DNA of 64,000 nucleotides from CAVVNN01 sp963838035 (GTDB lineage: Bacteria; Actinomycetota; Thermoleophilia; Solirubrobacterales; 70-9), in contig CAWIPM010000005.1 of NCBI GenBank assembly GCA_963838035.1, forward strand, positions 186,001 to 250,000, given 5' to 3'. Position numbers and translations under genes: made by a program. The notes beneath the pieces are model-generated. The model worked only from the letters and a program-made list of their open reading frames with translations, had not been told where the DNA came from and made no database searches. Positions 56,623 through 64,000 of the stretch are shown one piece after another. Numbering within the stretch: position 1 is the first letter of the stretch; each line of letters starts with the position of its first letter.

Positions 56623-56736
56623 CTAGCCCTGCCGCTGCTTGTGACGCGGGTTTTGGCAGATCACGAGGACCGCGCCGCCACGGCGGATGACCTTGCACTT
56701 CTCGCACATCGGCTTTACGGAAGCTCGAACCTTCAT
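56623..56736 (-). CDS. rpmJ: 50S ribosomal protein L36
   Basis: 37 residues: MKVRASVKPMCEKCKVIRRG then GAVLVICQNPRHKQRQG. The C-x2-C ... C-x4-H zinc form of L36. Ten bases before rpsM. In most bacteria infA would come just upstream; none is visible between here and map. Confidence 0.95.
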   Translation of the reverse strand: MKVRASVKPMCEKCKVIRRGGAVLVICQNPRHKQRQG

Positions 56737-56856
56737 CGCTCCGGATCTCGTATCGAAAACAGGACTCCCGCGCGCCTCAGGAGTTAGGCGGCAGGCACAA
56801 GAACTTGGCCCTCTGGGCCGACCGGGAAAGATAGCAGGGGACCGTGGGCGGCAGCG

Positions 56857-57531
56857 CTACAGGTCCTCGCGCACGAGGACCACGGTGAAGCCGTCGTATC
56901 CCTTCGAGCCGACCGTCTGGATCGTGGTGGCGCTGACCCGGGGCTCGCCGGCGAGGATCTCGTGGAAGTGGCGCTGGGCCCTGGTGGCGGGATCGTCGCT
57001 GTGGGCGTCGACCAGGGTGCCACCGCGAACGACGTTGTCGGCGACGATGACGCTGCCGACGCGCGAGTGTTCGAGCGCCCAGGCGAAGTAGTCGGGGGTA
57101 TTGGCCTTGTCGGCATCGATGAAGGTGAGGTCAAAGGGGCCGGCGCCCTCACCCTTCATCTCCTCGAGCGTGTCGAGCGCCGCCCCGACCCGCACCTCGA
57201 CGACATCTCCCAGCCCGGCCCGCTCGATGTTCTCGCGCGCCACCGCGGCGTAGCTGGGCTCGGCCTCCAGCGTGGTCAGGTGGGCGCCTTCCGGCAACCC
57301 GCGGCCGAGCCAGATCGTGCTGTAGCCACCGAGCGTGCCGAGCTCCAGGACGTTCATCGGCTCCTGGAGTTCTGCCAGCAGCTGCAGCAGCTTGCCCTGC
57401 GGCGGGGAGACCTGGATCGCCGGCAATCCCGCCTCCTCGCTCGCCGCAAGGGCGGCCGCGAGCGCCGCGTCGTGCGGCGCCAGCAGTTCCGAGACGTAGC
57501 CATCGACCTCCGCCCAGCGCTCGGGATTCAT
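56857..57531 (-). CDS. O-methyltransferase (catechol/CoA type, Methyltransf_3)
   Basis: 224 residues, SAM-dependent. Motif I MNVLELGTLGGYSTIWLGRG; LTTLEAEPSYAAVARENIER; metal/substrate part FDLTFIDADKANTPDYFAWA then SVIVADNVVRGGTLVDAHSD, as in caffeoyl-CoA and catechol O-methyltransferases that use a divalent metal. The substrate is unknown. It lies inside the ribosomal cluster, after the acylase gene and 120 bases before rpmJ, on the same strand. Confidence 0.86.
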   Translation of the reverse strand: MNPERWAEVDGYVSELLAPHDAALAAALAASEEAGLPAIQVSPPQGKLLQLLAELQEPMNVLELGTLGGYSTIWLGRGLPEGAHLTTLEAEPSYAAVARENIERAGLGDVVEVRVGAALDTLEEMKGEGAGPFDLTFIDADKANTPDYFAWALEHSRVGSVIVADNVVRGGTLVDAHSDDPATRAQRHFHEILAGEPRVSATTIQTVGSKGYDGFTVVLVREDL

Positions 57532-57570
57532 CGAGCACGATCCTGCCAGCTGCTGCCGACGGATCTGTCC

Positions 57571-60256
57571 TCAGCGGGGAAGGCGCTGGCTGAGCGTCAC
57601 CACCTGCTGGAAGGTCGGGCGGTTCTGGAACGGAAACGGGCCGAGCGTGATGCCCGAGGTGACCGCGGGGCGGTTCTGGTCGAAGCAGTACGGCTGGGGG
57701 TCCGCCGCGCAGTCGCCGTTGCCGCCCCCGTACATCTTCTCCGGGGTCGTCTTCAGGGCCATCCGCAGGGAGCGCTGCAACGCCGCCCGGCAGCGCTTCT
57801 TCGAGCCGTTGCCGCAGTACACACGGCTGTAGGCGCCCTGCGGCCTGGGTCCGAACAGGTCCCGTAGGTCCTTTTCGGTGTAGCCCCACCAACCGCCGAA
57901 GAAGTCGGGGGCCTGCGGAGACCCGCCCGTGTGGTCACCGATTTCGAGCATGCCCTGGAGGCTTTCGAAGGCCTTGCCGCCAAGCGCCGGCTTGAACTCC
58001 GCAGTGACCAGCTGCGGCCACCAGGCGTCCATCAGCTCGATCGCTTCGTTGTTTTCGTCGATGCCGTCCCGGTTGAGGTCACGACGGTGCGAGCCCGCCT
58101 TGCGCCAGGCACGCAGTGTTCCCAGCGCCCTGCGCAGCGACGCCTGCTTCGGCGTGCCGATCGCCTTCAGCAGCGTCGGCAGCAGCCGGTAGGCGCGCAG
58201 GTCCTGCGTCGCCGGTTCCTCCATCGCCTGCACCAGCTGGGCGATCGTCATCTTGCGCTTGCCCTTGGTTCCCGCCTTCACCTTGTCGGAGATCATCTGC
58301 GAGCGTGCCAGCGGCCCATACGCGTACTGATCGTCGGCTGCCGCCCAACCCGGCGCCTGCTTGTTGTTCCAGGAGACGAGGAAGCGCGGGTCGACAGCCT
58401 GCGGGTGCTTGGAAAATGGCAGGTAGGCAGCGGAGAGCGTGGCGGGCTTGAAGCCCTTCCAGTCGAACTTCCCGGTGCCCAGAATCGGGAAGTCCGGCGA
58501 GGTCCCCTTCGCCCGTTGCGGCATCGCTCCCGGAGAGCCCGTAGGCGATGTGTTCTGAGTCGACGTAAGCCCAGTTGAAGAGGAAGTTGATGTGGGAGAC
58601 CGCCTTCTCGAACTGGGACGGGCCGGTAACGAATGCGGGTTCGTTGAGCTGGGCGAAGCCGACCACCGAGTCGGCCTCGTGGCCGTAGGTGCTGCGCTGG
58701 TGGACGAAGGCCACCTTGCTGCCATGCACCTTGCCTCGGGCGAAGACGATGCCGTGCACGGTGCGGTAGGCGGTCAGGGTCTGGCTGCCGGCCTTGGTCG
58801 AGTCGATCGCGTTTGGGCTCCAGCTATCGGTCCGGACCAGTTCTTCCATCGGCATGCACTTGCCGTGGTAGCGGTAGTGGAAGTTGTCGCGGCAGAGCAC
58901 CTCGGCGAAGGTGTCGACGTTGTCGGAGGTCGCCGTGGTCGCGCTCCAGGCGTAGTCGCGGCCGTGGCCCAGCTCGACGTAGAGGTTGACCCCGGCGAAG
59001 GAGGCACCGCGGGCGTCGATGCCCGGCCCGTGCAGGTCCTCTTCCATCAGGATCTGGGGCACGTAGTAACCGACCTGCGGGCCCATCACGGCGATCGGGT
59101 GCCCGGTGGCGGAGTGCTTCGCCGAGACCAGCTCCCAGTTGGAGGCATGGGCGCCCGCGAGCAGGCCGCGCCGCAGCTGCGCGCCGATCCCCGAGGGAGG
59201 GCCGGCGCTCGCGCTGGAGGCGCTGGCGGTCTTCGTCGCCTTCACCGAGCCGGGATCGGGCAGCGCCAGGCCGCGCTTGGCGAAGGCGCTGCGGGTCTCG
59301 TACGGGAAGCGCTTGGAGATCGTCGTCGGGGCTTCCGGGTCGTTCTTGGAGCGGAAGCCCAGCCACGCGTTACGACCGGCCTTGCGGCCGAAGCGCGCTT
59401 CCAGCGCCTGCATCGCTTCCGCGGAGCCCACCTCGTTTCCGCCGCCGCGCCCGAAGATGCCGCCGATCAGCGATGCGATGGCGACCACGTCGGTCGGCTT
59501 CCACAGTTCCATCGGCTTGCTCAGCAGGGTGTACTCGGCCGGCTTCAGCGTCGTCGGGCTCGCGTTGGCAGCGGCGATGTAGGCGTTGATCCCGTCGACA
59601 TAGGCCGTGACGTCTTCAACCGCCTGCTGCCCCGCCGCGCCATATTCCTGCGGGGCCCGTTCGAGCTGCCTTTCCAGGTCGGCTTCGGTGTAGGGCGCGA
59701 AGCCCCACTGGGCCGCGTCGGTTGCGGCGTTGGACCCGCCGAGGAAGGAGGAGAGTTCGGCGCGGCCGGTGTGACGCAGCACGTCCATCAGGAAAAGGCG
59801 GTCGGCGGCGCCCGCGTAGCCGGCCCCGAACATCGTGTCGGCCCGGGTGTCGCCGTAGATGTGGGGAATCCCGTAGGCCTTGTCGCGGACGATGGTCACG
59901 CCGGGACGGGGTTCGATCGTCGATTCCACTTCCCCCGCCGGCACGCCGAAGGTGGCGTCCTTGAAGTAGGTGGGGACCTGCGCGTCGGTCAGCGTCGGGC
60001 TGCCGTAAACGAGGTTTTCGTAGAGCGGCTGCTGGTCGGCGAAGTGGGGAGGCAGAGTGCCGCTGCCGCGGAAGCTGAACAGCTGGCCCAGGGTGTCGAG
60101 CCCGTTCTCGCCGGGCGGGAGCACATTGCGGAAGCCGCCGGCATCGTTGCTGCCGTAGGGCTGGACGGCGGCTGTCGCGAACTGGGCGGCGGTGGCAAGC
60201 ACAACCAAGGCGACCGCGCAAATGAGAGCGAGAGCGGCACTGCGGCGAATCTTCAC
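57571..60256 (-). CDS. Penicillin/aculeacin-acylase-family Ntn hydrolase, exported, one frame break
   Basis: These enzymes cleave amide bonds in beta-lactams, lipopeptides or acyl-homoserine lactones after self-processing. Signal peptide at the start (AALALICAVALVVLATAAQF). GVTIVRDKAYGIPHIYGDTR is the family N-terminal motif. The nucleophile Ser follows a processing site near residue 371, AHASNWELVSAKHSATGHPI, followed by MGPQVGYYVPQILMEEDLHG. A single frame break near 58540 joins DSEHIAYGLSG to AMPQRAKGTSPDFPILGTGK; beyond it the frame runs to 57571. Corrected length about 894 codons, normal for the family. It lies between map and the O-methyltransferase, inside the ribosomal cluster. Confidence 0.82.
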
Positions 60257-60342
60257 GTATGAAACCTCTTTCCGCGCGGTTTTCCGTGCGGCGCGCTCCC
60301 GGCAGTGACCTTACAGCACGCCCGACTCGCAATCGGCTCGGG

Positions 60343-61101
60343 CTACTCCTCCTCGTGCCAGGGGGTGAGGATGCGGGGCCCATCCGCGGTCACGGCGACG
60401 GTGAACTCGAAATGAGCCGCCAGCGAGCCGTCCTCTGAGTAGACCGCCCAACCGTCGTCACCCATGCGCACCAACGGCCCACCGGCGTTGACCATCGGCT
60501 CGATTGCCAGCACGGTGCCCTCCTCCAGCAGCGGTCCCTTGCCCGGATCGCCGAAGTTGGGCACCTGTGGGTCCTCGTGCATCTCGCGGCCGATCCCGTG
60601 CCCCACCAGCGTGCGGATGATCGAGAGGCCCTCGATCTCGACCGCGCGCTGGATCGCCGCGGAGATGTCGCCGAGATGGTTGCCGGGGCGCATCTGCTCG
60701 ACCCCGGCGAACAGCGACGCCTTGGTCACATCGAGGAGCTCGCGGGCCTCGGGGCCCACCGGGCCGATCGGGACTGTGATCGCCGCGTCGGCCACCCAAC
60801 CGTCCTTGATCACCCCGACGTCGATCGAGAGCAGGTCGCCGCGCTTGCACTCGTAGGGGCCCGGGATGCCGTGGACGACCATCGAGTTCGGCGAGGCGCA
60901 GATCGAGCCGGGGAAGCCACGGTAGCCCTTGAAGGCGGGAACGGCGCCCTGCGAGCGGATGAACTTCTCGGCGGCGGCGTCGAGCTCCCTGGTGGTGACG
61001 CCGGCCCTCGCCTTGCCCTCCAGCATCCGCAGGCAGCGCACCAGGACGTCGCCGGAGGCCGCCATCTTCTCCACCTGCGCGGGCGTCTTGCGGATGATCA
61101 T
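60343..61101 (-). CDS. map: Methionine aminopeptidase
   Basis: Removes the initiator Met from nascent proteins; type I. About 252 residues. Metal ligands: Asp in LLSIDVGVIKDGWVADAAIT (two Asp), His in VGHGIGREMHEDPQVPNF, Glu in LAIEPMVNAGG and FEFTVAVTADGPRIL. ATG at 61101 (MIIRKTPAQVEKM) preferred; a GTG at 61110 is also possible, immediately after the adk stop. Next to adk as usual. Confidence 0.95.
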   Translation of the reverse strand: MIIRKTPAQVEKMAASGDVLVRCLRMLEGKARAGVTTRELDAAAEKFIRSQGAVPAFKGYRGFPGSICASPNSMVVHGIPGPYECKRGDLLSIDVGVIKDGWVADAAITVPIGPVGPEARELLDVTKASLFAGVEQMRPGNHLGDISAAIQRAVEIEGLSIIRTLVGHGIGREMHEDPQVPNFGDPGKGPLLEEGTVLAIEPMVNAGGPLVRMGDDGWAVYSEDGSLAAHFEFTVAVTADGPRILTPWHEEE

Positions 61102-61111
61102 CCGGTACACG

Positions 61112-61792
61112 CTAGAGCGCGCCGTCCTGCTCCATCCGCAGCGTCGCCAGAATCCGGCGCACGCCGTCCTCGACGTCGTCCGGGGCGGCGGCGCCTTCGA
61201 CCCTGCGCAGCAGGCTCCTGTGGTCGTAGTGCTCGACCAGCGGCTCGGTCTTCTCGTGGTAGGTCGCGAGGCGCTTGGCTATCACCTCCGGCGAGTCGTC
61301 GTCACGAACGATCAGCTCGCTGCCGTCGAGATCGCAAACCCCCTCCTGCCTGGGCGGGTTGAGCTCGACGTGGAAGACGTGGCCGCTCTCGACGCAGGTT
61401 CGCCGCCCGCCCAGACGCCGCTGCACCTCCTCGTCGGAGACGTCGATCAACAGCACCCCGGTCAGCGAGCGCCCGAGCTCGTCGAGCTTCCGGTCGAGGG
61501 CCTCTGCCTGCGGCACGGTCCGCGGGAAGCCGTCGAGGATGAAACCGTCGGCCGCCTCGGTGGAGTCGATCCGCTCGGCGATCGTGCCGACGATGACCTC
61601 GTCGGGGACGAGGTCTCCGCGATCCATGTACCGCTTCGCCATCCGGCCCAGCTCGGTCTCCTCGCGAACCGCGGCGCGCAGGATGTCGCCGGTCGCGTAG
61701 TAGGGCAGCCGCAGGTCCTCCTGCAGCCGCTCCCCCTGGGTTCCCTTCCCTGACCCGGGAGGGCCGAGAAGCACGAGATTCAACTCAGCCAT
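61112..61792 (-). CDS. adk: Adenylate kinase
   Basis: 226 residues: P-loop LVLLGPPGSGKGTQGERL; NMP-binding DGFPRTVPQAEALDRKLDEL; long-type lid RRTCVESGHVFHVELNPPRQ then EGVCDLDGSELIVRDDDSPE. The lid has Cys, Ser, Cys, Asp at the usual zinc positions, so the metal tetrad is incomplete. Located between secY and map. Confidence 0.95.
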   Translation of the reverse strand: MAELNLVLLGPPGSGKGTQGERLQEDLRLPYYATGDILRAAVREETELGRMAKRYMDRGDLVPDEVIVGTIAERIDSTEAADGFILDGFPRTVPQAEALDRKLDELGRSLTGVLLIDVSDEEVQRRLGGRRTCVESGHVFHVELNPPRQEGVCDLDGSELIVRDDDSPEVIAKRLATYHEKTEPLVEHYDHRSLLRRVEGAAAPDDVEDGVRRILATLRMEQDGAL

Positions 61793-61801
61793 CGGAGGGA
61801 C

Positions 61802-63073
61802 CTATTTGAGGAAGCCCTCGTAATTTCGCATCATCAGCTGAGCCTCCAGCTGCTTGACCGTATCCAGCGCGACGCCGATCACGATCAGGATCGAGGTGCC
61901 GCCGAAGAAGAAGTTGGCCGAGGTCTGGCTGATCAGGATCGTCGGCAGCGCCGCCACAGCGCCGAGGTAGAGGGCGCCGGGGAAAGTCAGGCGGGAGAGG
62001 ATGCGATCGAGGTACTCGGCAGTCGGGCGGCCGGGCCTCACCCCGGGGATGAAGCCGCCGTACTTCTTCAGATTGTCGGCCTGGTCGACCGGGTTGAATG
62101 TGACCGCCGTGTAGAAGTAGGTGAAGACGATGATGAAGAAGATCTCGCCGACCACGTAGGCCCAGCTGTTGGGGCTGAAGAAGGCGGCGAAGTCGAGGGC
62201 CGCGGGGGTGTTGAGGAGCTGGCCGACGGTCGGGGGGAAAGCCATGATCGAGGCCGCGAAGATGACCGGGATGACGCCGGCCATGTTCACCCGCAGCGGC
62301 AGGTAGGTCGAGCCGCCCGAGGTCATTTTCCGTCCCACCACGCGTTTCGCGTACTGGACGGGGATGCGCCGCTGGCCCTCCTGGACGAAGACGATCGCGA
62401 CGATCACCGCGAGGGCGATGAACGGCATCATCACCACGAACACCTGGTCGGGGTTTTCCCACCACTTGGTGATCCCCTGGGGGATTCGGGAGGCGATCGA
62501 GGCGAAGATCATCAGCGAGATCCCGTTGCCGATGCCGCGCTGGGTGATCAGCTCGCCCAGCCACATCAAGAGAGTGCACCCGGCGGTGAGGCAGATCACG
62601 ATCAGGAAGGTCTTGGTGAAGGTGAGGGTGCCGACGACGCTGGTCCCGGATTTTGCCCCGAAGGAGCGGAAGAGGAAGACGTAGCCCAGCGACTGGCCGA
62701 AGGCGAGGCCGACGGTGAGGTAGCGGGTGTACTGAGTGATCTTCTGCTGTCCGACCTCGCCCTCTTTCTGCAGCCTCTCCAGCGAGGGCACGACCACCGT
62801 CAGCAGCTGGAGGATGATCGAGGCGGTGATGTAGGGCATGATCCCCAGCGCGAAGAGGCTGAGGCGGGAGAGGCTTCCCCCCGAGAACAGGTTGAGGAAG
62901 CCGAGGATGTTGGAGCCACCGAAGTTGGAGGAGATTTCCTTGACGGCGTTGACGTCGACCCCGGGGGCGGGGATGTAGGCGCCGAGGCGGTAGAGCGCCA
63001 GCATCGCCGCGGTGAAGGCGAGCTTCTTGCGGATATCGGCGACGCTGAAGGCGTTCGCAATCGTCCGCAGCAT
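61802..63073 (-). CDS. secY: Preprotein translocase subunit SecY
   Basis: Channel of the Sec system. 423 residues, ten membrane segments. ATG at 63073 (LRTIANAFSVADIRKKLAFT); GGSLSRLSLFALGIMPYITA, RNRPI-type loops RGIGNGISLMIFASIASR and GQRRIPVQYAKRVVGRKMTS; plug and pore parts normal; C-terminal KQLEAQLMMRNYEGFLK. Follows rplO directly. Confidence 0.97.
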   Translation of the reverse strand: MLRTIANAFSVADIRKKLAFTAAMLALYRLGAYIPAPGVDVNAVKEISSNFGGSNILGFLNLFSGGSLSRLSLFALGIMPYITASIILQLLTVVVPSLERLQKEGEVGQQKITQYTRYLTVGLAFGQSLGYVFLFRSFGAKSGTSVVGTLTFTKTFLIVICLTAGCTLLMWLGELITQRGIGNGISLMIFASIASRIPQGITKWWENPDQVFVVMMPFIALAVIVAIVFVQEGQRRIPVQYAKRVVGRKMTSGGSTYLPLRVNMAGVIPVIFAASIMAFPPTVGQLLNTPAALDFAAFFSPNSWAYVVGEIFFIIVFTYFYTAVTFNPVDQADNLKKYGGFIPGVRPGRPTAEYLDRILSRLTFPGALYLGAVAALPTILISQTSANFFFGGTSILIVIGVALDTVKQLEAQLMMRNYEGFLK

Positions 63074-63568
63074 CTAGGGCTCCAGAGTCTCGCAGGCGCC
63101 GCCTGCTGCCTCGATCTTCTCCTTCGCGGCAGCGCTGAAAGCGTGGGCGCGGACCGTAAGTTTCTTGGAAATCTCGCCGCGGGCGAGGATCTTCACCGGA
63201 TCCGACCGCTTGGCCAGGCCCTTCTCCTTGAGGCTCTCGGGAGTGACCTCGGCCCCGGCGTCGAAGCGCTCCTCCAGGTCGGCGAGGTTGACGGGCTGGG
63301 TCTTGGTCCGGAAGTTCTCGAACGGCATCGACTTCTTCATATGCGGCCCACGGAGCTTCCGCATCCGCATGTGGATCGGGTTCTGCCCGCCCTCGTAGCC
63401 GGCCTTCCGCTTGGAGCCCGCCCGAGAGCCGGCGCCCTTGTGCCCCCGGCCGGAGGTCTTCCCGAGCCCAGAGCCCTCGCCCCGCCCGATCCGCTTGCGC
63501 GGTCTACGCGACCCGGGCTTCGGCTTCAGGTTGTGCAGCCCGATCTCCTCGGAGCGCTCAGCCACCAT
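63074..63568 (-). CDS. rplO: 50S ribosomal protein L15
   Basis: 164 residues: RKRIGRGEGSGLGKTSGRGH, KGAGSRAGSKRKAGYEGGQN, RMRKLRGPHMKKSMPFENFR. The stop abuts the secY start. Its own start overlaps the end of rpmD by 11 bases. Confidence 0.97.
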   Translation of the reverse strand: MVAERSEEIGLHNLKPKPGSRRPRKRIGRGEGSGLGKTSGRGHKGAGSRAGSKRKAGYEGGQNPIHMRMRKLRGPHMKKSMPFENFRTKTQPVNLADLEERFDAGAEVTPESLKEKGLAKRSDPVKILARGEISKKLTVRAHAFSAAAKEKIEAAGGACETLEP

Positions 63569-63737
63569 TCACCTCGACCAGATGAGAGACGACCCTCAGC
63601 TGCCCCTGCAGCTGCGGCGAGTCCTTGCGCTCCACGGCCTTGCCGATCCGCCCCAGCCCAAGCGCCTCCAGGGTCGCTTTCTGGCTGGGATTCGTCCCCG
63701 CGGCCGACCGCGTCTGCCGGATCTTCACCGCGCTCAC
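63558..63737 (-). CDS. rpmD: 50S ribosomal protein L30
   Basis: 59 residues from the GTG at 63737: SAVKIRQTRSAAGTNPSQKA, TLEALGLGRIGKAVERKDSP, QLQGQLRVVSHLVEVNGG. Normal L30. It begins 6 bases after the rpsE stop and its end overlaps the rplO start. An in-frame TGA of the next gene is not involved. Confidence 0.93.
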   Translation of the reverse strand: MSAVKIRQTRSAAGTNPSQKATLEALGLGRIGKAVERKDSPQLQGQLRVVSHLVEVNGG

Positions 63738-63743
63738 GAACCC

Positions 63744-64000
63744 TCACCCTCGCTCGAAGCCTCCTCGGAGGGCCGGAGCCTCCTCCACCGGGGTGGTCGC
63801 CTCAGCGGCCGGAGCCTCGTCCGACGGCGCGGCATCTCCAGCGGGTGGCGTGGCAGGACCCGCTGGCGGCTGCCCCCCGTCAGCGCTGTTCCCGTTCTGA
63901 AGACCCAGCACCTGGGAAACCGTCAACCCGCGCAGCTCGGCTACCTCCTCAGGACGCCGCAGCCGGATCAGGCCGTCCATCGTCGCCTTGACCAGATTGA
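63744..64000 (-). CDS. rpsE: 30S ribosomal protein S5, C-terminal part with long Ala/Pro tail
   Basis: Only the last 85 residues are in the window. It begins NLVKATMDGLIRLRRPEEVA, the usual C-terminal end of S5, followed by ELRGLTVSQVLGLQNG. After that comes an unusual extension of about 48 residues rich in Ala, Pro, Glu and Gly (PPAGPATPPAGDAAPSDEAP, AEATTPVEEAPALRGGFERG), probably disordered. S5 normally ends near VLGL. The extension reads in one frame without break, so it is probably real. Confidence 0.88.
   Translation of the reverse strand, partial: NLVKATMDGLIRLRRPEEVAELRGLTVSQVLGLQNGNSADGGQPPAGPATPPAGDAAPSDEAPAAEATTPVEEAPALRGGFERG

Noticed and set aside
56737..56856. Possible infA between rpmJ and the O-methyltransferase
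   Set aside because: The gap is 120 bases, infA needs about 220, and no S1-fold sequence is seen on either strand.

Overview
The window is 64 kb of very GC-rich bacterial DNA. Gene content (ECF sigma factor with a DUF4349 partner, TB7.3-like biotin carrier, DDN-type nitroreductase fold, ChoD-like GMC oxidase, GAP-family membrane protein, a spc/alpha-type ribosomal cluster with rplQ after rpoA) points to an actinobacterium, perhaps Thermoleophilia (Solirubrobacterales-like). The phylum is a fair inference; the class is a guess. There is no rRNA, no CRISPR array and one tRNA.

1-12.8 kb is an accessory, defence-type island read entirely leftward. In transcription order it holds a PIN-domain remnant, an IS110-family insertion sequence, a SIR2-like protein followed by two intact proteins I cannot assign (132 and 423 aa), a broken integrase-like stretch, and a type I restriction-modification locus ordered hsdM - fic - hsdS - hsdR. 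HsdR appears to run on into an AlbA_2-like tail cut by the window edge. Most genes here need several single-base frame corrections to read through, which is either poor consensus sequence or real decay. The two unknown proteins are not interrupted.

13-29 kb is mostly chromosomal housekeeping and envelope genes: secreted proteins (one frameshifted, one with RTX-like glycine/aspartate repeats), SixA phosphatase, an N-acetylmuramoyl-alanine amidase, small membrane proteins, two SDR enzymes, an AHL-lactonase-like metallo-hydrolase, PlsC, glycerol kinase with a TetR regulator beside a perfect 16-bp palindrome, an amidase, a glycosyltransferase, a 70-aa biotin carrier, an enoyl-CoA hydratase and an AlkA-like glycosylase.

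29-37 kb carries a diguanylate cyclase and the biotin pathway: bioB-bioF-bioD as one tight operon, then an opposing MarR-MFS pair, then bioA. 37-53 kb holds an ECF sigma/DUF4349 pair, NUDIX, LemA, rubredoxin plus GMC oxidoreductase, superoxide dismutase, a glycosidase-like secreted protein, tRNA-Pro(CGG), a DsbA-like thiol protein, acyl-CoA ligase, patatin, PBP4-type carboxypeptidase, LigA, SurE and TruA.

53.8-64 kb is the leftward ribosomal/transcription cluster (rpsE end, rpmD, rplO, secY, adk, map ... rpmJ, rpsM, rpsK, rpsD, rpoA, rplQ). A penicillin-acylase-type Ntn hydrolase and an O-methyltransferase occupy the place between map and rpmJ where infA is usually found; no infA is visible there.
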